A DNA stretch of 24,554 nt. Origin: a virus. Below are positions 13,877-21,530 of this stretch, piece by piece. A model generated the notes under the pieces. It had not been told where the DNA came from and ran no database searches. It saw only the letters and a program-made list of their open reading frames with translations. Position 1 is the stretch's first letter. Every line of letters starts with the position of its first letter. The position numbers were made by a program, and so were the translations under genes. The stretch covers positions 1 to 24,554 of the IMG/VR virus record IMGVR_UViG_3300034685_000238; one strand, given 5' to 3'.

Positions 13877-14903
13877 TTTTAAGCTCCTCAAATCTCTTCA
13901 TTATCTTCTCTTTGTTGGCGTGTAGCTCTGGAATTGTTTTGATATAAGCCTTAATCATCTCTTCAATAGTATCAAGTTCAACCCCCTTGTTTTGCACAGT
14001 AGTGTTCATTCTAACAACCTTAGTTCTACAGCCTATTGCTCCGCCGTCGAGGATTGCCTTTTTAAGCTTTTCTGCCTTGCCAATATCTTTATCACTCAAT
14101 ATTAATTCTATAATTTTCCCTTCCACATTAGTCTTTTTAATTCCATTAACGTCTACACTTATAAATTCAGGATAATCTAACTTATAGAATTGCGCCTCAC
14201 CGTCTAAGTCATTATTAATATCAACAACCCAACAGCCTCTATCTACTCCTTTATCCCCAAAAGTATGTTGAATTGGAGCGCCTACTTGAACAACTTTGCC
14301 TTTGCTCATAGGGTTGTGATAGTGTCCACTAAAAACCCAACCATTAAAATCTTTAGTTAAAAATTTAATATCAATTGTTGTATCAGGTATTCCGCCAAAC
14401 TTTAAATCGTCTATCCCTTGATGTATTGCAAGTATATCAGCACCCTTTTTAATTTCGTTGCAAACTTTCTTAAACTCTTTAATTTCGTGAATATAAGGGA
14501 TAAACCCACACTTTAAACCACCAAAATCGGCTATTGTAGGCTCAGTGTAAACACTAACATTATCTAACTCCCCAAGCGCAAAAATAGCACTTGATTTAGA
14601 AAAACTATAAGTTTCTAAGTCGTGATTACCACTAATAATAGCAACCTCAAAACCAAACTTGTCAACGGCAGTTTTAACAACTTCTATCATATAGTTTAAA
14701 ACAGAAGGCTTAATATTTCCCCTTGTTTGGAATATATCTCCACATATAATTAAGTGTTTACAGCCAAGTTTGTTCCCTATTTGGAACGCCTGTAAACACG
14801 CATTCCCAACGTCAAGTAAGCGACTATTTTGCCCATCAACAATAGTCGCAAAATCTTTGTAGTTGTGTGCGTGCAAATCAGACAAAAGTAGTATTTTAGC
14901 CAT
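13863..14903 (-). CDS. sbcD: SbcD/Mre11-like nuclease (gp47 type)
   Basis: Metallophosphoesterase nuclease subunit paired with SbcC. All phosphoesterase motifs are visible: LLSDLHAHN (D9, H11), IICGDIFQTRG (D56), ISGNHDLE (N93, H94, D95), LAIHQG (H161) and FSGHYHNP (H194, H196). The C-terminal region (about 250-346) is the capping/SbcC-binding part. Length is 346. The ATG at 14903 gives the family start MAKILLLSDLH; the longer frame upstream overlaps the previous gene. It overlaps sbcC by 14 bases, as expected for co-translated complex subunits. Confidence 0.95.
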   Translation of the reverse strand: MAKILLLSDLHAHNYKDFATIVDGQNSRLLDVGNACLQAFQIGNKLGCKHLIICGDIFQTRGNIKPSVLNYMIEVVKTAVDKFGFEVAIISGNHDLETYSFSKSSAIFALGELDNVSVYTEPTIADFGGLKCGFIPYIHEIKEFKKVCNEIKKGADILAIHQGIDDLKFGGIPDTTIDIKFLTKDFNGWVFSGHYHNPMSKGKVVQVGAPIQHTFGDKGVDRGCWVVDINNDLDGEAQFYKLDYPEFISVDVNGIKKTNVEGKIIELILSDKDIGKAEKLKKAILDGGAIGCRTKVVRMNTTVQNKGVELDTIEEMIKAYIKTIPELHANKEKIMKRFEELKNANN

Positions 14904-14904
14904 A

Positions 14905-15291
14905 TCAAGCCCCCAGTGCAATTCTGCAAGCTTCAATAACTCTTATATAGTTATTGGTAGTGTTGAAAGCGCTCAAAGGTAAAAACCTTTGCAAACCATA
15001 CCCAAAATCTAAAAATATCTTGCTCTCTAAAAAGCTATCAATTGTGGTATAATAAGCCTTCTTCTCCTTAGCATCATTTATCACTATCAGCTTGACGCCT
15101 AAACTATCTAAATCTCTTAAAACATCATTATTAATTCCCCACATTGCCTTACCTTGTTTGATAGCTTGAGAGAGGGAGCTCAAGCCCCCTCTATACATAT
15201 GTTTCTTGGCGTCTCTATGAGAAACGTAAATTGTGTTATCGTAAATTTCCCCAAAATTTTTCCCGTCGTGAATATACGTTTCTTTTTTCAT
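14905..15291 (-). CDS. Hypothetical protein upstream of sbcD
   Basis: A 128-residue soluble protein, unrecognised. Features: KKETYIHDGKNFGEIYDNTI then VSHRDAKKHMYRGG, a central GVKLIVINDAKEKKAYYTTI and a C-terminal DFGYGLQRFLPLSAF. The ATG at 15291 uses AGAGG 8 bases upstream, and this ribosome binding site lies at the very edge of the non-coding mobile-like element (15296-15490). The stop is one base before sbcD, so it is probably in the same operon. The basic N-terminal half with His and Arg would suit nucleic-acid binding, which is only a guess. Confidence 0.75.
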   Translation of the reverse strand: MKKETYIHDGKNFGEIYDNTIYVSHRDAKKHMYRGGLSSLSQAIKQGKAMWGINNDVLRDLDSLGVKLIVINDAKEKKAYYTTIDSFLESKIFLDFGYGLQRFLPLSAFNTTNNYIRVIEACRIALGA

Positions 15292-15295
15292 TTAA

Positions 15296-15490
15296 CAACC
15301 TCTGTGAACTACCACCGCTTATAGAAGCGGATGGCTTCTTGGTCAAGACTTCCTACGAAGTCAGATTACCCAAGCTCAAAAGGTCGTTCCGACCTCGAAT
15401 AATTTTTTATTTTTTGCATACTATAACTTGGTTTTCGTATAGTATGCAATTCATCTCCCACCTAAGAGGATGGAAGACTTCTTGCTGGTG
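15296..15490 (+). mobile_element. IS200/IS605-type non-coding element with omega-RNA-like folds
   Basis: About 195 bases between recA and the next gene with no minus-strand gene but a dense series of plus-strand hairpins. They are CCACCGCTT/GAAGCGGATGG (15312-15334), GACTTC-CTAC-GAAGTC enclosed by CTTGG/CCAAG, AGGTCG-TTC-CGACCT, a perfect 10-bp palindrome GCATACTATA (15416-15447) and CCACCT-AAG-AGGATGG (15458-15473). From memory, hairpins followed by GGCTTCTTGG or GACTTCTTGC are typical of the ends and guide-type RNAs of IS200/IS605 elements (TnpB/IscB). No transposase or TnpB/IscB gene is present, so this would be a non-autonomous remnant or stand-alone RNA. The plus-strand reading frame through it is not a gene. 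Confidence 0.55.
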
Positions 15491-16462
15491 TTAGGTTAAA
15501 AAATACTCGTTAAGGAATTTGTTATAAACTTCTTCGTCTTCCTTCATTAAGTTGGTAAGTTCCTTAACTCTATATTTTTTACCGTCAAACTCTACATAGC
15601 CCCTTGTGTCCCCAAGCAAGCCTCTATTTTTGACATCTTCTATATGTGACAATTGTAAGTCTATACCTTCCGCAAAATTAGTGAGATATTCGCAAGCCCC
15701 GAATGGCTCAAAAACCTTATTTTTAATAACTTGAGCAGTTACCATCTCACCAATTATCTTGTCGCCCTCTTTAACTTTTTGAGTCTTAGAAAGCTTTATT
15801 CTTGTTGAAGCATAGAACTTTAAAGCGTTCCCGCCTGTTGTCTTTTCTTTGCTACCAAACATAACCCCAACATTATCCCTTGTTTGATTTAGAAATATTA
15901 AGGTAATATTTGTCTTGCTAACCAACGGAGCTAATTTTTGCAAAGATGTTGACATAACCATAGGCAAACTAATCTTTGTTCTCATATTTTCATCGCCAAA
16001 ATCGGTATCTAAAGCCTCTTTTGTTGGCATAGAAGCCACACTATCTATAACAACAGTAATATACTTCTCGCTATCTACTTCCCTAACAGCTTTTGCTATT
16101 GCTTCTATCATAGCAAAGCCACTTTCGGCAGTATCTGGTTGCTTATAAATCCAACTCTCTTTGTCATCTGTTAAGCCAAGCTTTTTAGCCCTACTAAGAC
16201 TAAAAGCGTGCTCATAATCAAGAAAAACAGCTATACCGCCACGCCTTTGAGTTTCAATAAGCGCCATAGTAGCAAGAAGTGTTTTACCGCTACTTTCTGC
16301 TCCAAAAACTTCGGTTATCCTTCCAACAGGAAAACCACCATTATATTTGCCACTAATAATTTTATTCAGAGGGAGAAATCCAGTAGACAAGTAGTCAGAC
16401 ACATCTTGATTACAATCATTCCCGCCAATTTGCTTATAAATTTTATCTATTATTGAGCTCAT
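15491..16462 (-). CDS. recA: RecA recombinase
   Basis: Strand-exchange ATPase, here a bacterial-type RecA rather than a UvsX-like protein. Walker A is GAESSGKT (54-61), the catalytic Glu is E84 in LDYEHAF, Walker B is ITVVIDS (D140), and the L2/DNA-binding region reads NVGVMFGSKEKTTGGNALKF. Length is 323, shorter than cellular RecA (about 350); the usual acidic C-terminal tail is missing and the protein ends FLNEYFLT. ATG at 16462 is preferred over TTG at 16465, with GAGGTG upstream. The stop codon directly abuts the IS200/IS605-like element, so the last codons may have been changed by its insertion. Confidence 0.95.
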   Translation of the reverse strand: MSSIIDKIYKQIGGNDCNQDVSDYLSTGFLPLNKIISGKYNGGFPVGRITEVFGAESSGKTLLATMALIETQRRGGIAVFLDYEHAFSLSRAKKLGLTDDKESWIYKQPDTAESGFAMIEAIAKAVREVDSEKYITVVIDSVASMPTKEALDTDFGDENMRTKISLPMVMSTSLQKLAPLVSKTNITLIFLNQTRDNVGVMFGSKEKTTGGNALKFYASTRIKLSKTQKVKEGDKIIGEMVTAQVIKNKVFEPFGACEYLTNFAEGIDLQLSHIEDVKNRGLLGDTRGYVEFDGKKYRVKELTNLMKEDEEVYNKFLNEYFLT

Positions 16463-16481
16463 CAATTCACCTCAAGAAAAG

Positions 16482-16501
16482 GGGCAGGCTTTCGCCTACC
16501 C
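16482..16501 (-). terminator. Hairpin between the SSB-like gene and recA
   Basis: The stem GGGTAGGC / GCCTGCCC with GAAA tetraloop is followed by CTTTTCTTG on the minus strand. The TAG stop of the upstream gene is inside the stem. The T run is interrupted, so partial read-through into recA is likely: it may act as an attenuator or mRNA-stability element. Confidence 0.65.
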
Positions 16502-17479
16502 TTGTAATATTTTAGAAATTGTAGCTTTAAGGTCTATTATTTCACTATCCCTGCCAGAGCTCTTTTGTTCAAAAATTGAATTGGGAATATCGTCTTCATC
16601 TTCTACTTGAGGGACTACCTCAATAACTCCAACATTTAACCTTTCAGTAAATTTAGCTCTCGGTGGCAATTCTTCTTTTACTACTTTTGGAGTTTCAGGA
16701 ATTGCCTCTACCTCTACGTCATCACTTTCAACGCTCCCAATTGAGCCAAAGGAATTGTTCATAAGTTCAACCTTATTTCTAATCTCCCTAACCATCTCTT
16801 TAAGAGCATTAATTTCTTCTCTTCCAAGCTTTTCGCCACGCTTATAAACAGGCCTATAGAATACGTTAGCGCCAGCATCAAAAGCCTCGCTACTCACTTC
16901 AGTAACAAAAAAGAAAGTGGCAAAATTATTAAGCTTACCATCAATAACAACTTGAAAAGCCTTTTTCAAATAATCATAAGTCGGCATCCAAGCGTTACCC
17001 TTTGCATAATAAACACAATCTTTCCACTCCCTCTTGCCATCAACTTCTATTTCAGCCAAGCAGAACAAAACTATATTAGCCTTACATTTATCTCTATTAT
17101 CAGCATTAAAAATTGGACAAGTCTTTCCGCATTCGTATCCGTAGTAATTTCCACGTGGCTTTACAGGGTCGCCGTAGTCAAATAATTTTGAAATACAATT
17201 TTTTGCCGAGTCCTTATCGCTATAATAAGCATATTGATTTTTCCTATCTAAAATAATAATTCTTTTAACTTCATATCCTGCTTCGGCTACTTTATTCTCA
17301 TTCCATTTTTCACCAATTACCCAAGTCCCTTTTTTAAACTTAGGATTTTTTTCGTGGTTGACTATTTTCAGTCTATTCAGAGTAGGTCTTTCATTAACAC
17401 TTACTAACCCCTCTTCTTTTACTTCTTCCATAAGTTCCAACAAATCTTGGTATTCTTCTTTGATTGCAATATTACTCAT
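16496..17479 (-). CDS. Candidate ssDNA-binding protein with Cys cluster
   Basis: A 327-residue protein. Residues 45-215 form one domain with KFKKGTWVIGEKWN, a cysteine cluster C117-x3-C121-x10-C132-x7-C140 (YECGKTCPIFNADNRDKC), and aromatic-rich strands (WMPTYDYLKKAFQ; FATFFFVTEV). Residues 215-240 are helical and 245-327 look disordered and acidic, as in the tails by which gp32-like proteins recruit partners. The layout (OB-like core with zinc ligands plus acidic tail) and position just upstream of recA and next to a UvsY-sized protein suggest a T4 gp32-like ssDNA-binding protein. I did not recognise a diagnostic motif, so this is a position-supported hypothesis. AGAAG-type site before ATG at 17479. 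Confidence 0.5.
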   Translation of the reverse strand: MSNIAIKEEYQDLLELMEEVKEEGLVSVNERPTLNRLKIVNHEKNPKFKKGTWVIGEKWNENKVAEAGYEVKRIIILDRKNQYAYYSDKDSAKNCISKLFDYGDPVKPRGNYYGYECGKTCPIFNADNRDKCKANIVLFCLAEIEVDGKREWKDCVYYAKGNAWMPTYDYLKKAFQVVIDGKLNNFATFFFVTEVSSEAFDAGANVFYRPVYKRGEKLGREEINALKEMVREIRNKVELMNNSFGSIGSVESDDVEVEAIPETPKVVKEELPPRAKFTERLNVGVIEVVPQVEDEDDIPNSIFEQKSSGRDSEIIDLKATISKILQG

Positions 17480-17508
17480 AATTCTTCTCCTTTTCTTATT
17501 TTTTTGTT

Positions 17509-17913
17509 TTACTGCTCATTAAGGGCAACTAATTGTGAGTACTCATTAATTTGCTTCTTACTTAGTTGGATAAGTATTTGCGACTTTTGAAACATACTCT
17601 CTCGCAAACTCTTAAAAACTTCTCTCTGAGCTTTAAGCTCAAGAAGTTTACGCCTCATATTGCCGTATTCAGGGTCAAGATTAATTTCCCTTGTTACAAC
17701 AGACTCAGTAAATTTCTTTCCCTCATTTTCAAAATTCTCTCTAATAATCTTGTCTAACTTTGCAGAATACACCTCCATATCGTTTTTATATTTCTCATAT
17801 TTCAATTCAGCCTCTATCGCCTTTTGAGCAATAAAGGCATAATTCGCAGGTTGCATAATAAGCTCCCCGTCTAAATCGTTTGGGTCAATTTGTAATATTT
17901 TTTCGTAATCCAT
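17509..17913 (-). CDS. Coiled-coil protein, candidate recombination mediator
   Basis: A 134-residue, mostly helical protein: MDYEKILQIDPNDLDGELIM then QKAIEAELKYEKYKNDMEVY and a long C-terminal coiled coil (RKLLELKAQREVFKSLRESM). The opening and the helix pattern resemble a family seen next to phage ssDNA-binding proteins, and the length is close to T4 UvsY (137). Together with the SSB-like gene and recA downstream it fits a RecA-loading mediator, but this rests on context and shape. Own promoter (17953-17980) and GAGAGGTG site before ATG at 17913. Confidence 0.5.
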   Translation of the reverse strand: MDYEKILQIDPNDLDGELIMQPANYAFIAQKAIEAELKYEKYKNDMEVYSAKLDKIIRENFENEGKKFTESVVTREINLDPEYGNMRRKLLELKAQREVFKSLRESMFQKSQILIQLSKKQINEYSQLVALNEQ

Positions 17914-17932
17914 AAAGCACCTCTCTACATTA

Positions 17933-17980
17933 TCAATCGCTTGATTGACTTTATTATAAAAAAAATTACTTGATTGTTAA
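17933..17980 (-). promoter_or_regulatory. Promoter plus 5' UTR stem-loop for the SSB/recA block
   Basis: -35 TTAACA (17980-17975), 16-base spacer, perfect -10 TATAAT (17958-17953), then hairpin TCAATC-AAGC-GATTGA (17948-17933) and GAGAGGTG. The -35 overlaps the end of the 73-residue gene. Confidence 0.65.
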
Positions 17981-18187
17981 ATCTCTTACAACTTCCCCGC
18001 TTACTTTCACAAGTTCTTTATTTGAAGACTCTATAAGAGCCAGAGTCTTGTCAACTTGCGAATTTATCTGTTTTAGAGTTTTTTCAAGATTGTATAGGCT
18101 TTTAGTGTTTTTAATTGTCAATTCGGCATTTATATAGGTTGCCAAACCTATTAAGACTAACGCTCCAATAATATTTAAATTTTTCAT
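17966..18187 (-). CDS. Small membrane-anchored coiled-coil protein
   Basis: A 73-residue protein with an N-terminal hydrophobic segment (residues 5-20, IIGALVLIGLATYINA), either a membrane anchor or a signal peptide with possible cleavage near INA-EL, followed by a helical, coiled-coil-like tail (LYNLEKTLKQINSQVDKTLA). The arrangement resembles small spanin- or Rz-like or membrane-tether proteins, but no family is recognised and the location is not lytic. It has its own strong promoter and GAGAGG site. Confidence 0.6.
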   Translation of the reverse strand: MKNLNIIGALVLIGLATYINAELTIKNTKSLYNLEKTLKQINSQVDKTLALIESSNKELVKVSGEVVRDLTIK

Positions 18188-18224
18188 ATAAACCTCTCTT
18201 TCCTTTCTTGTTTAACTACTTACT

Positions 18225-18252
18225 AAAATAAGCGTTTGGTTGATTTTGTCAA
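18225..18252 (-). promoter_or_regulatory. Promoter for the 73-residue gene
   Basis: Consensus -35 TTGACA (18252-18247), 16-base spacer, -10 TATTTT (18230-18225), located right after the dnaE stop. Confidence 0.65.
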
Positions 18253-18262
18253 CAAAAAATTT

Positions 18263-21200
18263 TTAAATATTGTAAATTTCTTTTATAATTTGCATAGTTT
18301 TATTAAAGCTTTCTTCTATTTCCCCGCCCCTATAAGAAGCAAATTGGGGACTCCAAGAAAACAACACATAAGCGTCAAAAGTTTTATTATAAATAATTTT
18401 CTCAACAAGATTTGACATCTTATCCTTTTGGTGCAAATCGGCTATAATATCGCTACAAAAATTCACAATTAATTTAGGTCTTATTATTGCAATCTCCTTT
18501 AATAAAACCTCTTTACACAAAGCTTGATAGTCTTTTGGCATCTCCTCTTTGTAATTGTAAAAGCAATGTTTTAATAAACTTGTATAATATATTTGCGATT
18601 TTTTAATCCCAATATTATCAAGCGCCTTCAATAGATATTTAGTCCCATCATAACTAAAGTGTTCAGTTTCTGACTTTGGTGCGTTATTTATAAACATTAA
18701 GCCACTATAATTAGCTCCAAGATATGGGTTAAGAAACGGCAATCCATCATCTTGAAAATACTTTGCCACACCGCTTAAAGTAACGCCAAGCTCCTTGACA
18801 TCAAATCTTTGTAGCTCAAGTTTAAGTGTCGGCGTTTCATTAAAAAACGGCAAAAGCTCAGTCAACCTTTTGTGACTTCCATAGCCTTCCCCTAAGCGCA
18901 TAAAAGCCCCAGCATCAACTAAAGCTTGTTGCTTTGCTTTATTAACTTTGACTTTATTAATTCTATTCAAAAAATCTCCAAGACTTAAAAAGCTTCCACC
19001 CTTATTGCGCTCATCTATTATTGCTTCAACAGTAGAATCGCCAAAACCCTTAATTACACTAAATGGCGGGATAAGCGCCTTCTTTTCATAGTCAATAACA
19101 AACTCTTTTGTAGACCTATTTATATCTGGCAACTCTATTTCAATTCCAAGCTTTTTAGCTTCTTTTGCATATTTTTCCACATTATCACTATTCTCTATAG
19201 CTGTAGTGAGCAACGCACACATATATTCAAGCGGGAAGTAATATTTAAAGAACATACAATAATAGCTTATATAAGAGTATCCAACTGCGTGAGCCTTATT
19301 AAAAGAGTAGGACGCAAACTTAGCCATCTTCTCAAAGATTTGAGAAGCAACATTTTCGTCAATTCCTCTTTCTACACAGCCAGATATAAAGTCGCCCTTA
19401 TGCTTGTTAAACTCATCTTCGCCCAATTTCTTCCCTATAATCTTTCTCATCTTATCGGCGTGAGCCCAGCTAAATCCGCCAAGTTCAACAAATATCCTCA
19501 TAATCTGCTCTTGATATACCATTACCGAATTTGTTTCTTCGAGTATCGGCTTTAATTGTGGGACATCATAGTGTGGATATTCGTCGCCTCTTTGCACTTT
19601 CACGTAAAAATCAGTTTGCCCAGAAGAAAAACTTCCAGGTCTTATTAGGGCTGTTGCGTCAGTAATTAGGTTAAAATTATCCGCACTTAAAGCTCTAAGC
19701 AAACTCCTCATTGTATCGCCTTCAAATTGGAAGATACCAACTGTAGCGCCGTGCTTAGAAAGTGCATAAGGCTTTTCGTCTTCTATATCAATTTTAGATA
19801 TATCTATTTCCTTATTATGCCTCTTTTTAACAAGCTCTTTTGCCTTATTTAACGTTGTAAGCGTTGTTAGCCCCAATACGTCTATTTTAAGTAATCCCAC
19901 GTATTCGGCAACGTTCTTATCCCAATTTACAACAAATATTTCCCCTCCATTACTCCCTCTTCTTTCAAGATAGCCGACATTATTAATAGGTTGGCTTGAT
20001 ATAACAATTCCTGCTGCGTGCACCCCAACTTGTCTAATAGTCCCTATTAACTTTTTTATCTGCTCTATAACTTGCGGATATTTTTTACCAAAAGCAATTA
20101 AATCAGGAACTTCGTCAAAACTATTAATGCCCTCTATTTGCTTACTTAAAATATTTACTTGCTGAATATTAACCCCAAACACCCTACATACATCCCTAAA
20201 AGCGTTCTTTGGAAGTAAATACCCAAACGTTGATATATGTGCTACGTTTTGCTCCCCATACTTTCTTTTGATATAGTCAAAAACTTCGTGCCTTCTATTA
20301 TCTTGAAAATCTATATCAATATCTGGCAAGTCTATACGCTCTGGGTTCATAAATCTCTCAAAATATAAACTATGTTTAATTGGGTCTATTTGCGTGATAT
20401 TAAGAAGATAAGCAACCAAAGAGCCACCAGCCGAGCCTCTTGCTGCGCCAACCTCAATACCTTGTGCCTTAGCCCAATTCACAATATCAGCAACTATTAA
20501 GAAATACCTTAAAACTCCAAGTCTATTAATAACTTCAATTTCATAAAGCAATTGTTTTTGATATTTAGCCAAATCATCTTCTTTTACAATTGAAGCAAGT
20601 TTATTAAACCCTTCTGATATTAAAGCCGTAAAAACCTCTTTATCATCCCTATCAGGATAAGGACTTGGTAAATCAACAGTAAAATTTGGGAACTCAACAT
20701 TACACTTATCAGCAATCTCAAAAGGGGTTATTAAAGCCTCTTCAATCTTTTTCTTTGGGATATACCCAAGCTCTTTGAAAGCCTTAGCCATCTCCTCAAT
20801 ATCTTTAATATACATTTGGTCGGAATTAAATTTCCATCTTGTAGGGTCGTCTAAAGTTTTGCCACTTTGTATTGCCAATAAAATATCGTGAGTATAAGCG
20901 TCATCTTTTCTAACGTAGTGGTAGTCATTTGTCCCAATAAGTTTTACTCCAAGCTTAGAATTTATTTCTAAAGCTCTCTCATTAACAAGTCTTTGTAAAT
21001 CTAAGTTTTGGTCTAAGTCTACATCTATTTCTCCCTCAAAAAGTGAAAAGGGCATAATTTCAACATAAAAGTCTTCCCCGTAAGTGTGTCGTAATTTGCT
21101 TGCAATTTCCATATAGTCGTTTCTCGCTAAAATCCCAGAAGAGCAAGCGGTAGAAATAACACAATTCTCAAACTTAAATATATCATCTATTGTAATTCTT

Positions 21201-21529
21201 GGACGCCTATAAAATTGCTGATTTGCCTTAGACAGCATTTTATAAATAGACTTTACCCCATCATAATTTTTAGCAAGCACAATAAGGTGATACCTTTTCT
21301 CACTTTTTGATGGAACTTCGTCATCTACAACATAAAACTCAACGCCAAAGAGTGGCTTAATGCCATTCTCTTTGGCTATTCTGTCAAATTCTATTGCACA
21401 ACTAATTGAGGCGTGGTCGGTAATTGCTATTGCAGGAGCACCTATTTCTTTTGCCCTTGCAACTATATCTCCAACCTTACCAAGTCCGTCTAAAACGGAG
21501 TAGTGAGAATGTCCGTGCAAGTGTATCAT
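18263..21529 (-). CDS. dnaE: DNA polymerase III alpha (DnaE type) with C-terminal UDG-like domain
   Basis: Replicative C-family polymerase, 1088 residues. The PHP domain (1-220) keeps metal ligands (HLHGHSHYS; TDHAS; GTNDYHYV), so it may be an active proofreading exonuclease. Palm: GAARGSAGGS (361-370), catalytic D403 and D405 in LPDIDIDF and D550 in LLKIDVLGL. Fingers and tandem helix-hairpin-helix run to about 880. The usual OB and tau-binding tail is absent. Instead residues about 940-1088 match the uracil-DNA glycosylase fold: GLMFINNAPKSETE at motif A, YYTSLLKHC with C989 and C1005 spaced like the last two Fe-S cysteines of family 4, IIRPKLIVNF, and SWSPQFASYRGG at the position of the HPSP loop. 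The motif-A acidic residue and the catalytic His seem replaced. Its start follows the upstream stop by one base with a weak site. Confidence 0.93.
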   Translation of the reverse strand: MIHLHGHSHYSVLDGLGKVGDIVARAKEIGAPAIAITDHASISCAIEFDRIAKENGIKPLFGVEFYVVDDEVPSKSEKRYHLIVLAKNYDGVKSIYKMLSKANQQFYRRPRITIDDIFKFENCVISTACSSGILARNDYMEIASKLRHTYGEDFYVEIMPFSLFEGEIDVDLDQNLDLQRLVNERALEINSKLGVKLIGTNDYHYVRKDDAYTHDILLAIQSGKTLDDPTRWKFNSDQMYIKDIEEMAKAFKELGYIPKKKIEEALITPFEIADKCNVEFPNFTVDLPSPYPDRDDKEVFTALISEGFNKLASIVKEDDLAKYQKQLLYEIEVINRLGVLRYFLIVADIVNWAKAQGIEVGAARGSAGGSLVAYLLNITQIDPIKHSLYFERFMNPERIDLPDIDIDFQDNRRHEVFDYIKRKYGEQNVAHISTFGYLLPKNAFRDVCRVFGVNIQQVNILSKQIEGINSFDEVPDLIAFGKKYPQVIEQIKKLIGTIRQVGVHAAGIVISSQPINNVGYLERRGSNGGEIFVVNWDKNVAEYVGLLKIDVLGLTTLTTLNKAKELVKKRHNKEIDISKIDIEDEKPYALSKHGATVGIFQFEGDTMRSLLRALSADNFNLITDATALIRPGSFSSGQTDFYVKVQRGDEYPHYDVPQLKPILEETNSVMVYQEQIMRIFVELGGFSWAHADKMRKIIGKKLGEDEFNKHKGDFISGCVERGIDENVASQIFEKMAKFASYSFNKAHAVGYSYISYYCMFFKYYFPLEYMCALLTTAIENSDNVEKYAKEAKKLGIEIELPDINRSTKEFVIDYEKKALIPPFSVIKGFGDSTVEAIIDERNKGGSFLSLGDFLNRINKVKVNKAKQQALVDAGAFMRLGEGYGSHKRLTELLPFFNETPTLKLELQRFDVKELGVTLSGVAKYFQDDGLPFLNPYLGANYSGLMFINNAPKSETEHFSYDGTKYLLKALDNIGIKKSQIYYTSLLKHCFYNYKEEMPKDYQALCKEVLLKEIAIIRPKLIVNFCSDIIADLHQKDKMSNLVEKIIYNKTFDAYVLFSWSPQFASYRGGEIEESFNKTMQIIKEIYNI

Positions 21530-21530
21530 A

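Noticed and set aside
15231-15494. Plus-strand 87-codon frame reading ELPPLIEADGFLVKTSYEVR and on
   Set aside because: It crosses the hairpin-rich mobile-like element and the 5' end of a minus-strand gene, has no ribosome binding site, and matches the type of spurious frame commonly annotated over IS200/IS605 structured ends.
18263-21529. Intein or intron within the polymerase gene
   Set aside because: All PHP, palm and finger motifs run continuously at expected spacing, with no splicing-domain or homing-endonuclease motif.
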